Of a stretch of DNA of 64,000 bases, positions 11,925 to 24,100 are shown in pieces. Under the pieces are notes generated by a model. It had not been told where the DNA came from. It made no database searches and worked only from the letters and a program-made list of their open reading frames with translations. How positions within the stretch are numbered: position 1 is the stretch's first letter; every line of letters begins with the position of its first letter. A program made the position numbers and the translations under genes. This stretch comes from Melanocharis versteri (Eukaryota; Chordata; Aves; Passeriformes; Melanocharitidae). The stretch lies in contig VZTG01004593.1 of NCBI GenBank assembly GCA_013397845.1, forward strand, positions 134,044-198,043, in the 5' to 3' direction.

Positions 11925-14504
11925 CTTCAGGTCTGTTTCTGCAATGTCTTTCCAAACCTCTCTCTAAGTAATTTAAAAAAAAAAAAGTTTTCTAGACTTC
12001 TTGTATTAAGTGACATTCAGTTTTAAAGAATGTCTAAGCACATAAGAAACAGTGAAAGGGAATTGTACTCTTTTATGCCTTGGGGATTTGTATTGCTAGC
12101 CTGAGGGGAAAAAATTATTTTTATTACTTACAACAAAAGATTATGTAGCACATAAAATAAACACTTAGCTCTTATGTAGCACTTTTCTTCAGTGGTTTTC
12201 AAACATTCTGAAAAACTGGTAACCATAACTATCCTTAACATACAGATGAGAAATAGACGGTCTAACATAGCTGAGAATAAAAATTCCCACATCCTGAACC
12301 CGTACCAGCCAGAACTTTTCCTGTGCCAGTGTATCCAGTGTGCCTGTTCTCTGGAAGTCTGGGTAACACCATTTTGGGAGAAAATGAGGCAGACTACATT
12401 CTGTACCATGTGTCAGCAATTAAACTATCAACTACATACCGATGACAGAATTTTTATTAGTGATTCTACTGCTGGAAAGAAGCGACCTGGAAGTCAAACT
12501 CTTTGTCTCATGAACTTTGCATAAAGATTACTTAAAAAATCACCTCTTGACTTACAAATGGAATCAATTCAGTACGATCATTGTGAATTAATTAAAGAAA
12601 TACAGCGCAATATAATACTAAATTAGAATTTATACAACCTATTTCTCAGAAATTGGGAGGAGACCCTCTGATTACACTCTGCATCTTGTAAAGTACAGGA
12701 AGTCAAAGCCCAATTTCACTTCTTCAAACTCTGAACACCTTTTTAATCTTTTGTTTCTTACAGCTCAAGACAACCTTTAAACATAATTTTTAGCCTGGTT
12801 TCCACAGAAAATGAGGCTTGCACAATCACAATCTGTGTGTTTGCATGTGTCAGGGAGATTAAGCCTCACTAGACAAGAGTGATTCTAAAACAAGTGTTTG
12901 CTACACATTACCTCTATACAGAGCTTCAGGCGCAGCCACCTCCCACTAGACAGGACAGAATCCAGTCAAAAAACACTTGTCAAGGGAAATCTGACTTCAC
13001 TACTTTTGCTGCTTACAGAACTACATTACTAATCAGAAAACATTGAGCTAGAGCACAGTAACTTCATGGCATTTCATGATTATAGTGGTGGATGCAACAG
13101 AAATCCCCTACAAAAATTTTCTTGCCAACAGCCTGTTCTGATCAACACTTGCCTATGACTTCACCCTGGGAAGAACTACAGAAGGGTCATTTTCAAACAA
13201 AACTACTTGTAATGGGCAAAAGGGGGCCTAGAATATTATCATTTTTTTCCAAGAATACTGAAAGCACAAAGTCTCTTCTAGAAAAAGTACACTTTCAGAT
13301 TCACTTAATGAAGGGACAGATGCTGAAGAAGTTACATGACTGGCCTGGGTTGCACAATTACCCCTTTTTGCCCCAAACCCCAACTTGACTGAATTATGCT
13401 AATTAAAGAATACTTACACAGATGTAGCAAACCTAGTCTGATGTGAATTCACAACAAGGATATGTAATTGCCATTTTAAGTTAGATGTTCCCGTTTGATT
13501 GAACAATAGGAGGGAAAAGGAAGAATGCGCAGACTTCTTTGGTATTAACCAGACTACTGTGAAATACCTTGAATCTGCACTAGCATGCTAACACAGAAAA
13601 GATCACATTTCACTGGCAAAATCAGAAACAAAGAAAATTAGAAGAAATGTTGCTTGTGCTGTTTCCAGACATAGCCTAAATCCTCCTTTCAAGTTACGTT
13701 TCCTGGAGCATTTTATGAAAAAAGCTGCAGGTTGTGTTTAATGGACAGTAACACATATTAGAGGACTGATAACAACAATGAAAAATACACTGAAGATTTT
13801 TCCATTTATTCCTGTTGAAGAGCAGCTTAAACAAAGGCTCAACAAACGCAGCAACACATTCATTCACTAACAGCAAGTTCCTTCTGCATCTCTGAAATGC
13901 ACACCCACCAAAATAAATAATGAACACTCCCAAGAATGTAACCACTCCAAATCTACACAGCCTGAAGAAAACACGTCAAACTCAGTATAACCAATATAAC
14001 AAACCTAAACAGAGTTCTAGTTCCTTACTAGTTCCTAACTTCAACTGTGTAAATTGATCTTTTTAATCATTCAGACCCAGCTAAAATCATGATCTTCAGA
14101 TTCACCAAGTGGCACTAACTTTCAGAAACAGGTGCTAAATTACCCACAGTCAGCAGACTCGTCTTACATGCATTCATCCTGTGTATTTCCTGTGACTTAA
14201 TTTTCCTTTTCTTTGTTCATGTCCTGTGGCCAGCTGCCTCCTGATCCAAAGTGATATCCCAGCATGTGTTACAACTATGATCATAAAAAGTTTCTGCTGG
14301 AGCACGGAACTTTCCCAGAGGATTCAGTTGAGGAGATTTCTGTAGCATTGCTTATCCTGGGATGGAGGAGGGGGGGTTGTGTTTTTTTAATATATTGTGT
14401 GCTTTAGAATGTGTTTCCCCAAACAATATTTTTCAAATGCATTTTTTAATAAATGTCCATTTCCATATTCCTGGCACACAATATGTTAAAAAAGGGGGAC
14501 TTAC

Positions 14505-14638
14505 CTGAACCCCTATGGTCGGGTTCCATGCTCCAGTACAGTATCCAGAGAAGCTGTGATGTAACAACAATGTGCATATTGGGGCTTTATATCACTGTGG
14601 AAGCTGGCTGAATGCAGCATAGGTCAGTGCCACAGGAC
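14505..14638 (-). CDS. STOX2: Candidate alternative start-codon exon of STOX2
   Basis: On the minus strand, GCTTTGTTTTTCTTCTTTCAG precedes the exon (split as CTTTGTTTTTCTTCTTT plus CAG), and the exon ends TTCAG|GTAAGTCC. Both splice sites fit the consensus well. After an in-frame TAA (14597-14595) the frame opens. The ATG at 14529-14527, with A at -3 and G at +4, gives MEPDHRGS and ends on a single G. That is exactly the phase needed to join exon 2 (G|GT GAT GTA), recreating the Ser-Gly-Asp junction of the canonical protein. An upstream in-frame ATG at 14577-14575 would add 16 residues beginning MHIVVTSQ, a hydrophobic stretch. Inclusion after canonical exon 1 would hit a TGA within 16 codons, so the exon should be used instead of exon 1. 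It may be preceded by a non-coding exon from the 26.2-26.8 kb island. The splice sites and frame are seen directly; expression is inferred. Confidence 0.68.
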
Positions 14639-17600
14639 CTGAAAGAAGAAAAACAAAGCAGGCTTTTAGGCATTAATATGCTGAACACCCACCTCTTAAA
14701 GCAGGAAATAGGGGCATACTGAAGAAAAAATGCAGTTATCTAGGCAGGTCCACTGAAAGGAATACTATTTCATGCAATTCTCACATATGCATGAGAAATA
14801 AATGGTTAAGAAACTAAAGAGGAGGTGGGGAAGAATCTAAAAGGGACTACAAATATAACTCCCACACAGTGTTTTGAAAACATCTCTCTCTTTGCCCTGT
14901 TTCCATGGAATGGCTGAAATCACGTTCTGATACCACCCCCTGTTCCGAAGGCACTCACAGTCTTTGCAAAGCACCTCTCCACTGCAGTGCCTCAGGATTC
15001 TGCAGTGTCACTCCTCTTCTCCCTGGCTCTCTGCAAAGTGAAGTCATAGGAATGGATCAGCCAACCTGACTTCTCACTACCCTGCCCAGAATCCTTTGTG
15101 AACTGAAATGAGTCATCGCTCTGAAAAAATCCACAGCGCAATGTTCCAGGTTTCTCCCTGTGTCTGCGCTGGCTTCTTTGTCTTTGAAATGAAGTGCCTA
15201 TGCTTCTGGAACAGTGCCCAGCTGCATTGTACAGGATAACAAGCCAGCCTTCTCATTAAGTGGACAAGAAAGCTATTTACATGCATTAGCAAAGACAAGT
15301 TAAAGCTTTAACCCTCTAGCCAAGATAAAAAAAAATCACCCCTAACATATCTTCTTGATGTAATGCACAACTCCCCCTACCCACAGAAACATAAATGCAC
15401 AGATACATGTGGGTATACAGATACTTACACAGAGCAGTATTTTCTTAAAGCTATTAACTATTTATCATGACACTTACCAGTTTCAGGTCTATTGATTAAA
15501 AAGAAAGATTTACTCTCCTTTGTCAGTCCTGAAGAATGCTGCAGATCTAAATGTAACAAGCAGCTCTGCTGTACACTAGATCAAAGTTGTGCTGCTGCGA
15601 ACTGTTAATCAAAAAATTAGAAGCAGTGGACAAGTTCTTGTAGGCTTATTTTTCATTATCCCATTCACCATTTGGGCTTAAAACGAAGTGAGCCCTGAAA
15701 CCATGCCGGACAGAAAATGTCAAACTGCTCCAAGTGCCGAGGGCCAGCAGAGCTGCTTCAGCTTTTGCTACTACTGACAAAGAAGGTAATGCTCAGAACG
15801 AGGTCACTGTGTCAGGATCTCATTCCCAGTGCTAGGTTTTCCTTTGCTTGGTGAGGATATGCTAAGGTAGTACCAGGAAAACACAGAAGAAATAGGAATA
15901 GTGTGTGAGATGAGAGACAGATGTTGCTGTTTCAGGAGAACCTTTTTAGTTGTTTGGAGATTTTCTTTCAAAAGAAGGAAACATTTAAAATTGCCCTTAC
16001 TGAAAAAGAACTATTTCTAGTCACGACCTAATAATCAAAATCAGACCAATATGCCAAAATGGAGGTGCAAAAGGAAAAGGAAGTCTTGCCACAAAGCACT
16101 TCTTTAAAGGTTCCTACATTCCAAGCATTCTGAAATAGTTTGAAGCATAGATGGCACATAATCCACAAAATTTTGAAACACAGCACTTTAGGACAGAACT
16201 GTGCTGTGCTGGGACAGGCAGTTCTCCTACGTGTTTCCCCTAATGAACACATCAGGTGACTGAATGAAATACAAAAATCACCACCTCCCTGGCCCTACAA
16301 CAACCCTGGCAGTGAAAGAGTCCAACCAAGCCTAAAACACTCTGTGTGTTTCAAGAGGACAAGTAAACAGCCAGGTTATACAACTAACAAACATCACTTT
16401 TGGTTACAGGTCTGCGGTGGCTGTTACGCAGCAAAGCCATACAGCAGATTAATTTACAAGTATAAGGTTAACGGATTGCTTTGCCACACTGGTAGTTACA
16501 CAGTAGCTATAATCTCAACATTAAAAGCTTGGGGTTTGCTATACACACAGTCAACAATTTTCATGTTCCCTGAAAGGCCTCCTTCCAGGAAATCTTCCTT
16601 CAGCTTTATAGACTTTTTGCCTTCCCTGGAGCTGCAGCATCAGCCACAACACCTCTAATGAATCCAACCTGGCATTTACAATGTTTGGGTCCTCTAGGAT
16701 TGTCCTTTGGAAACTCTGGTTGTCTGCTAAGTACACATCCACTTTACAGCAACAAAACTCATTCCATGAAGAAAAATTTAAAAGTGAATTAGAACAAGCA
16801 CTTACTGAAAGTAAAAACAGCTCCAGCCTTCTTCCCTTTTGCACCAGACAACCTTCAAGCAAAGCTAAATAGCTGGGCTCGCGCATGCAGCACCGTTTTC
16901 ACACACATGCACAAGTTCTTGCTGCAGTAGTCTTGCAACTAACACCAAAGCTAAAACACTGGCAGAAGACAGCTAAAGGTAATACTGCAGCCTGAATACC
17001 TTTTCTCTCTAATAAATTTCTCTAGCGCTTGAACCCATATTATATGCTCAGAACCAATCCGACTATTCTGAACAGATGAATACAACTGCAACCCCTTTCA
17101 GTGAGACAATTCCTCTTGCATGTGTGATGCCTATGGATACCCGGAATGCACCAAGCATGCACATGTGTCTAGGGTGCGCAGACATCTTGAGTACATGCAC
17201 CTAGGCACGCCTTTACTCAAATTCATCAGTTTACAGCACCATTACATAGCCCTTTAATCAGTATCAATAACAGCAAGAAGCACCTGATACCTCAAGCATG
17301 GCAGAGAGCACAAGTGAGAGACCAACAGAGGGGAAAATATAAATGAGAATGTTTAAAAGAGCCAAAGTTGATGGACAAACCAGTGCTGCCATCACCAGTG
17401 ATGTTACAGCAGCATGGTCTCACAGGAGTAAGGCCTAGACAAAATACCACATGCCCCAACCAAGGCAGCTACTCTTCCTCCATCCCACATCTCCCCCCGC
17501 AGCATGACAGAGGTTGGTATTAAAACAAAAGCTGCCTTATTTGACAGTGTACAGTACAAACACACCACATACTTCTCTCTGCATATCTCCATGCATGCAC

Positions 17601-18056
17601 GTGCATCCAAATAGAACAGAACAAAATACAGCATAGCCTGACATCAATCTCCATCATACACTGAGGAAGCAGATGATCTAAAAATCCCATTTTCTTCCTT
17701 CGCACACGCTCCTTTGTCAAACTCTACATTAGCTTGCATATATCCTTCAGTCCTCCTGAATCAGGGCCTGGGATTCCCTTCCTTTGCCACAGCCCTTTCC
17801 TGATCACTAGAGGGAAACTCAAGAGGAGGAAAGGAATATGCTAAAATGGGGACACACACACACACACACACACACGTGATAACACATGACAAAAAACAAA
17901 AACACTTAAAAAAGAACATGGTCAAAAGAGGCCAAGAAGGTTATCAAGAGTGTAATTCTGTCTTGCCTGTACTAGTTACCCAAATTTCGGAGGCTAAAAT
18001 CAGTCATGAGTGGTCAGCAATTGGAGTCTGTAGCTGCAGAGACCATCGTCATCTAC
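14639..18056 (-). other. STOX2: STOX2 intron 1, segment upstream of the alternative exon
   Basis: This is intronic sequence with a (CA)12 tract near its end. A GTAAGT donor at 15477-15472 with a possible acceptor at 15603-15602 would define a 124-nt cryptic exon, but nothing further supports it. No coding similarity was recognised. Confidence 0.8.
17852..17875. repeat. (AC)12 microsatellite
   Basis: There are twelve uninterrupted AC dinucleotides between GGGG and GTGAT. It is a typical vertebrate dinucleotide repeat, about 200 bp from the SINE at 18057. Confidence 0.97.
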
Positions 18057-18197
18057 CACAGGATCATAGAATATTCTGAGCTGGAAGGGACCCACAAGGA
18101 TCATCAAGTCCAACACTAGTAAATAGCCCATAAAGGGACCAAACCTGCAACCTTGGTGTTACTAGAACAATGTTCCAACCAATTGAGCTAATTTCAG
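18057..18197 (-). mobile_element. tRNA-Ile-derived SINE with CR1 tail (TguSINE1-like)
   Basis: Read on the minus strand, the 5' part is clearly tRNA-Ile-like. It has an A-box-like TTAGCTCAATTGG, the CACCAAGGTTG segment, and a B-box-like GGTTTGGTCC, followed by the acceptor-stem-like TTTATGGGCTA. About 70 nt later it passes into a CR1-type 3' tail: GTTGGACTTGATGATCCTTG, GGGTCCCTTCCAGCTCAGAA, then TATTCTATG and a diverged second ATTCTATG-like unit. This head-and-tail fusion is the design of TguSINE1, described in zebra finch and thought to be mobilised by CR1 machinery. The B box has lost the canonical GGTTCGA, so pol III activity is unlikely. The extreme 5' end is approximate. Confidence 0.85.
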
Positions 18198-21100
18198 TGT
18201 TGGCCAGCATGATCACCTCTGCAAGAACCAACTTCACAAAGCAGGAGCCACCCAGACGCTACACTGGGAACACAGCCCATGAACCCTGTGGCCTCAGAAG
18301 AAACCAGATTAGGGAACATCAGAAGGATACCAACTTATACTTACATTTCTTTAGGAAATCTCTTAATACTAGAAATTTTGACATATTAGTGCTACACTAA
18401 TAACAACTTACTTGCAGTATGCTAATAAGTTCTGCTTGACTCACCTGAACAAATCTCCTGGTTCTTTAAGAAATCACAAGAGGAAACATGATCAGGGTAT
18501 TAAGCTCACTAAAATCCCAACAAGTAATGCCCATCTGTTTTTGTGCTAATGTTGTCTAGGAGCTTAAATACCCTTTCTCTTTTTTTTTTTCTCCTGCTGC
18601 TTACACCCCAGTGTATTAGCAGAGTACACACCTCCCCTCCTTCAGATCTCATTCCACCGAATTTAAAAAAATCACACTCTTCTAGTGTTCTTTCATTCTG
18701 CCCTTCCTGTCCCTTCAATCCTGTTAAAGGACCCCTCTACATTTACTCTAACTTATGTAACTTTCCTTTAAAAGCAACAACCAGAATTCTCCACCACATT
18801 CTAGTGTTCCAGCTAAACTCCCACCTGCATCAGGTACCAGGAAACTGGAACTTCCTTACCTTTACTGGAAATACCCTGCCTTATACCCTGCTTTTTCCCC
18901 ACAGCTGTATTTCATTGGTGGCTCGCTGTCACCCTACAACTGAGCAAGAGTTCCAGTTATCCTTTTTATGCTGACTGCAACTGAGTTTGAAGCAAATATT
19001 CCTAGGTTTGACTCCCAAGACCATGATCTTTAACAGCTCACTCTGTGGATATGATTAAGGATCTCTGTTCATCCAATTTTTCTCAGTTGTTATCCATTTT
19101 TAAGCATCTCCGCTTACCACATTCTAAAAAAGAATCTCAAAACCTAAGAAGAAAAACAAACAATGCTATAAGTGTTACCTAATGCAGGACAGAATCATCA
19201 CCCAGTGTCACACATGCTAATATAACCACCCAGGAAACAGCATTTGAATGAAAACACCAAGTCTTAACAGGAGAACCAAGGCAACCAACACAAATCCCTC
19301 CCTCAAAAAGCCCACTAGGTAAAACAATTGTGCCTTTTTAGAATTCAACTACTAAATGAGGCGTCTTCAAATCATAGCTCACCGGAAAGCATGTGATATT
19401 TTAAACCACACAGAAGAATTCTCTAACATATATTGTCGCTAGGACCACAAAATGAGAAAGGAGGAGGGTTTGGGGCTTTTTCATAAAAATCTGCTACTAT
19501 CGAAGTAATTTGACTAATGTTAATGCTATATTGTAACCAACCACACCAACACCCCACCCCCTCAAAAACAAAGCCTGTTCTCTGGCAGCAAACAGAAAAC
19601 GCAAGGAAAGACAGAAGCACTTAAAAATCTGACACTAGAGGAGGTTTGGCAAGAGAGAGTCAGCAAATGAGAAACAAAAGAAACAAAACCCCACAAACAA
19701 TGATAAACCTTTATGTTTTCTCATAGGGTGGAAATTTTAAAAACACAAAGAAAAGTACTCCCTTTCAAACACTGCTGAAAGCACAAAACATGGCTGTTGA
19801 AGGTCTTATCCACATGTTCTTCACTATCCTCAATTTAGCCAGAACATATTTGCAGTGTGGCTGGAGATGCTGCAGCAAACATTCAGCAAGAATCTAGTCA
19901 GCAGATAAAATTCTTGAAAGGTGACGCGATAATTAGCAACACAACCCAAAGACATAGTGCACTCTCTCTCATTTATATTGACTGCTGTAACCATTAAAAG
20001 ATTTTCAGCCCAAAGACAGTACTGCAGTGGTTACAGCTTTTGAAACCAATAGTGATGACTGGCAGATAACATCAGGTTAAAATAAGAACCTGCAACACTG
20101 AACACAAGTCCCATGGTACTGCAGCAGCCTTTAACAGCCCAGTTTTTCCTGGCTAGAGAGAACTGATGAAAAGGCCAGGCATGGAATCAATTAGATTAGT
20201 GCCAAAGTGGTTTTAAAAAGAAAAGGTTAGACGCTCCAAAGACTTAGCAGTTGAGAGTTTACTGGGTCATTTCTTTCCCTGTGGTCGAAAGCAGAGTTTT
20301 CAATATGGCTGGAGTACCTTCAAGAAGATGTACTTTAGAGTGAAATTGAAATATTTTACACCTCAATACATGAAGAAGCTATGCTAGTATATTCTGCCCT
20401 TATGCTCTACCTGCATGAGGTAGATGCAATGACCCCTGCTTCCCACAGTGGTTCAAACTTCTTTCAAATTCTGTCCTTTGGTCTCACCTGTGTGGGGATT
20501 AGCTGTGAGGATGGGAACAAAGGAAATGCCACAGCAAAACAGTTCAGCAACTCACCAAATCCACTGCCACCCCCATGCTCCTCAATCATCTTAGAGGAAG
20601 CATTAGAAATCCAACTGCACACATTACCCCTAGTGTATACTGCACCTTAAAGGAGAATGCCCTTGCTCCAGACAGAAACAATTCTTTTGAGATCCTCAGG
20701 GACTGGCATATTTTGACTTTTTATTCCAATGAGTATGACTATCAGCAAATGCAGCAACCAAAACCCACCTTCCCAAATAAATGACAGTACCTGGAACCAG
20801 GGGCTCTCACAATTAAACAACTCACTGGATGAAATATTTCCTCCTGTCTATTTCACTTATTTTTTACTTCTGAATTTTACTGAGCACTTATTTACAGGAA
20901 GCAGTAAACTAAAACCTACAACACATGTTTTACTACTGTTAAAACAGTAATACCTCTCTACTTACTGCTCTGTCATCTTTTTAATGAAATTTCAGGAATC
21001 TGAAAACTGCCCTGTACATGAGCCATAAAACTAAACACAGTAACCAAAAGGATAAAATTACCAGTTTCATAGAGCAACCTCTCTTGCATGACTTCTTACG

Positions 21101-24100
21101 TAGCTTCTCATTTACAGTCATAATTTTAGACTTTTAATTACCACTCCTGACTCATCTAATGCATTCACCACTGACTCTAGCAACTTAGAGACGATGTTCC
21201 TAAAAAAGCCCAAAACTTAACAAATTCAAGCACTATTTTGTCAGTGCTCACTGCACTGCTTTATACCACAGTGCTGATGTCACTATTCTGCAGAATTGCT
21301 CAGCTGTTTCACTCAGCTATCGCTAGTCCCTTCTGAAATCCTCCTCAGCAGTCTTAATGAACCTGAACAACTGCGATCTGACAGACAGGGTTACCACTTC
21401 ATTATCCATTCCATCCTTCAGATTTTTCATATAGCTATTAAAACCCAAACATTTGGTATTGATCCCTGCTGCACAGAGCACTGTTAACCATTTCCAGGGC
21501 CCAGAAGTGGCCATCCTTCTTTTATCTCCTCTGTATACTAAACTGAGCTTGACGAGACTTTTCTTTTGGACTTTCACCAAGCATTTATAAAGCACTAGAG
21601 CGTGGAGTTCTTGTGCTCCCTGAGTGTCGCTATGACCCAGTTTTCTGAAAGATGAGAGCACATAAAAATAGTTGTCTCTTTGCCCTCTTATTCAGTATAG
21701 AGAGACCTAAACTAGGATATCAAGGCTAGATTCTGAGATGATCTCAGGAGCTGATGATGATCTCACCTTTAATTGAACTAAACCAAAAGGCTAGCAAAAG
21801 GAGAATCAAGATAATTTCTTCAACAGATTTCACAAGTAACCACAGGACACTGTGAGAAAAAATCGTATATCAAAAAATGTTGAGATCAAAGCATAGGAGA
21901 TATATAAACCCAAGCTCTGAATTACTACATTTTATGCCACAGCACGATAGTTATTTTCTTAACACACATTAAAACAACAAAATAAGTCATTCCTTATATC
22001 TTGTCACCACGTTGTAATTCCTTACTCTTGGCCATAAGAAAAAAAGCCTTACGGTTACCATCGTATTCTTTCAACAAGCAACCTCCACAGGCAGTACTTT
22101 AACTCAGCCAGATCTTATGGGCCTGAGGGCACCTCCTACTTAGACCCGTAAAAAATGTCTCCGTCAGAACCAGAGCTTGAGAAGGCTCTCTGCTTCAAAA
22201 GCATTTCTGATTATCAGTAAACATGACATTGCACATGGTGAAGGGGATGGTACATGCCCCTCTCTCACCTGGCCACCCCCTTTGTGAGGCTGGAACTTCT
22301 GCACAGACCAGCCCTCAAAAACATCTACAGGGGACGGAAGTAACCCTGAAAGCACTTTTTGAAACCCCTGCTGTTCGTCCCATCTGACTAGCTACAAGTT
22401 TTAAAGAGTTGATATAGAGGCTACCTAAAGAAAAACCTAGGCTATAAAGATTCAATTAGCAGCAGAAGAAGACAGGAGAGAAAAACAAGAACCAATGTAA
22501 GAAAGAAAGAACACAGGAAAGGTTAAAAGGAAATGTGAGGAAAGAGCTGATTTTTGTTTGATTTATAAAGCAGGCAATGCAGCATTTGAGATGTTACTTC
22601 TGAAAGAAGACTCGTTAAAAGAATCCAAATGCTTAGCAGGGCTAAATGGAAGCAGAAATAATAACCAAATGGTAAGAAATAAAATTAGTACCTCCAGCTG
22701 TAGGAAGGCTGGGGAAAAAATAAGGGTCTACAGAATTGCTGGAATAAGCAAAGTGGGAATGGCTGCGTGTATCAGTGAAGAAAGAAGTGAACAAAGGACA
22801 GTTGTTTTGTGACAGCTGATCTGCATGTGCTCTGCATCCACTTGGTGCTCGCCTTTGTTTTGTTCTCCCGGCTGACCTTCACCCCCATGGCACACAAAGG
22901 ATTCAGTGAAAGCCTCTGCTCAAAGTCTCAATTAAAAGCCCGAAAGAACAAACGTATCTTGTGCTGCAGCCTCAAGCCTGAGCCCAGGTGCCAATGACCC
23001 AGCAAAGGCAGCATCCCCAGCAGAGGACCAAGGGTACCTGCATATTACGACACCGCCTTTGAAAGAGCCCTCCTCCCCACCCAGTGTCTGGAACAGGCAG
23101 AATAGCTAAAAAGAAACATTTAGCTTCGTATCCAAAGGGCTGCTTCTAAGCTTTTATGATGAAAGATCAAAGCTAGGGGAAGGGTGGGAGTATACAGGAC
23201 AGTAAAGAAAGTTGAGAGTAAATTAGTAGCGTGCATGCTAATAAGACACACATGCACCATCACTAAGGGAGCATGTTAATGGTTTGGGCAGTTTGAACAG
23301 AAACATGTGAAAGCAGTTAAGCATGTCATCACCAATACTGTCTTTAGAAGTGTTCTGCTGCTTTATGAGCAGCTCTTCAAAACACACATGCACATGTACT
23401 TTCATACAAAGATGGTGTAATCCACAAGAACTTGAAAATGTGAGGCTACCCAAAGGGTGTCCTGCGTGGTCTGCAAAGCCTATGCATAATGTGTGTGAAT
23501 TTTTGCTTTAAACTGTGGTATTTCATTTCTGATACTGCATTTAACTGAGTTATTCCAACATAGATTTGTCATGCAGTATCCAGTTTGATACGTGCTTGGA
23601 AAATAATCTGGAGAACATCTGAGTAACAGGGGTAAGATAGAAACTGACCTCAGGGCTTTGGTCTAAAACACTAATTTACTTCAGAACTACCATAGTGTAA
23701 TCATACCTATGTAAATTGCCATTTATTCTGGAATAAGAGTGTTTTGTTTAACCTGATGTAGCTCATACAATTTCCAGAAGTTTTATCAATGGGGTTGGGA
23801 GTACATGCATAATCCTGCTAAATTCATCTGCATGACCTTTTGTATCATGCACAAAAAGGTAAAAGTTAAAAATGGAATAATCAATAGTAAAAATAAAATA
23901 CTAATTTTGTTACAGACAAGCATGTTTTCCTGATGTTCAATCATATGCTCCCTAACGCATTCAAAAACTAAATGTTTAAACAAAGAAATTAACTTTCTAC
24001 TAGTATTTTTTCTGGGTTTTGATAGCTTCAGTCTTCAAGAGTATATAACCATTGACATTTAGAGTTGCAAGTACTATTTCCATAAAATCTTCCTGTTATA

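Larger units (their letters stand above)
8156..14504 (-). other. STOX2: STOX2 intron 1, segment between exon 2 and the alternative exon
   Basis: This is intronic sequence, AT-rich with no frame-compatible exon found. It contains an LTR-like head at 10258 and an impure AT repeat at 11896-11924 (ATATAAGATATATACGTATA and following). The apparent open frames around 10157-10765 and 12128-12524 overlap on opposite strands and show no recognisable domain or splice structure, so I treat them as chance. Confidence 0.85.

Noticed and set aside
15478..15601. 124-nt cryptic minus-strand exon with ACTG|GTAAGT donor and TTAACAG acceptor
   Set aside because: A 5' UTR exon is possible, but the acceptor is weak. 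Alternative acceptors exist, and there is no reading-frame evidence as there is at 14505-14638.
17846..17880. CRISPR-like regular repeat
   Set aside because: It is a plain (AC)n microsatellite. There are no spacers, and the genome is vertebrate.
18121..18197. A functional tRNA-Ile gene
   Set aside because: The cloverleaf-like sequence is degenerate (altered anticodon region and B box) and is fused directly to a CR1 tail, so it is a SINE head and not a tRNA gene.
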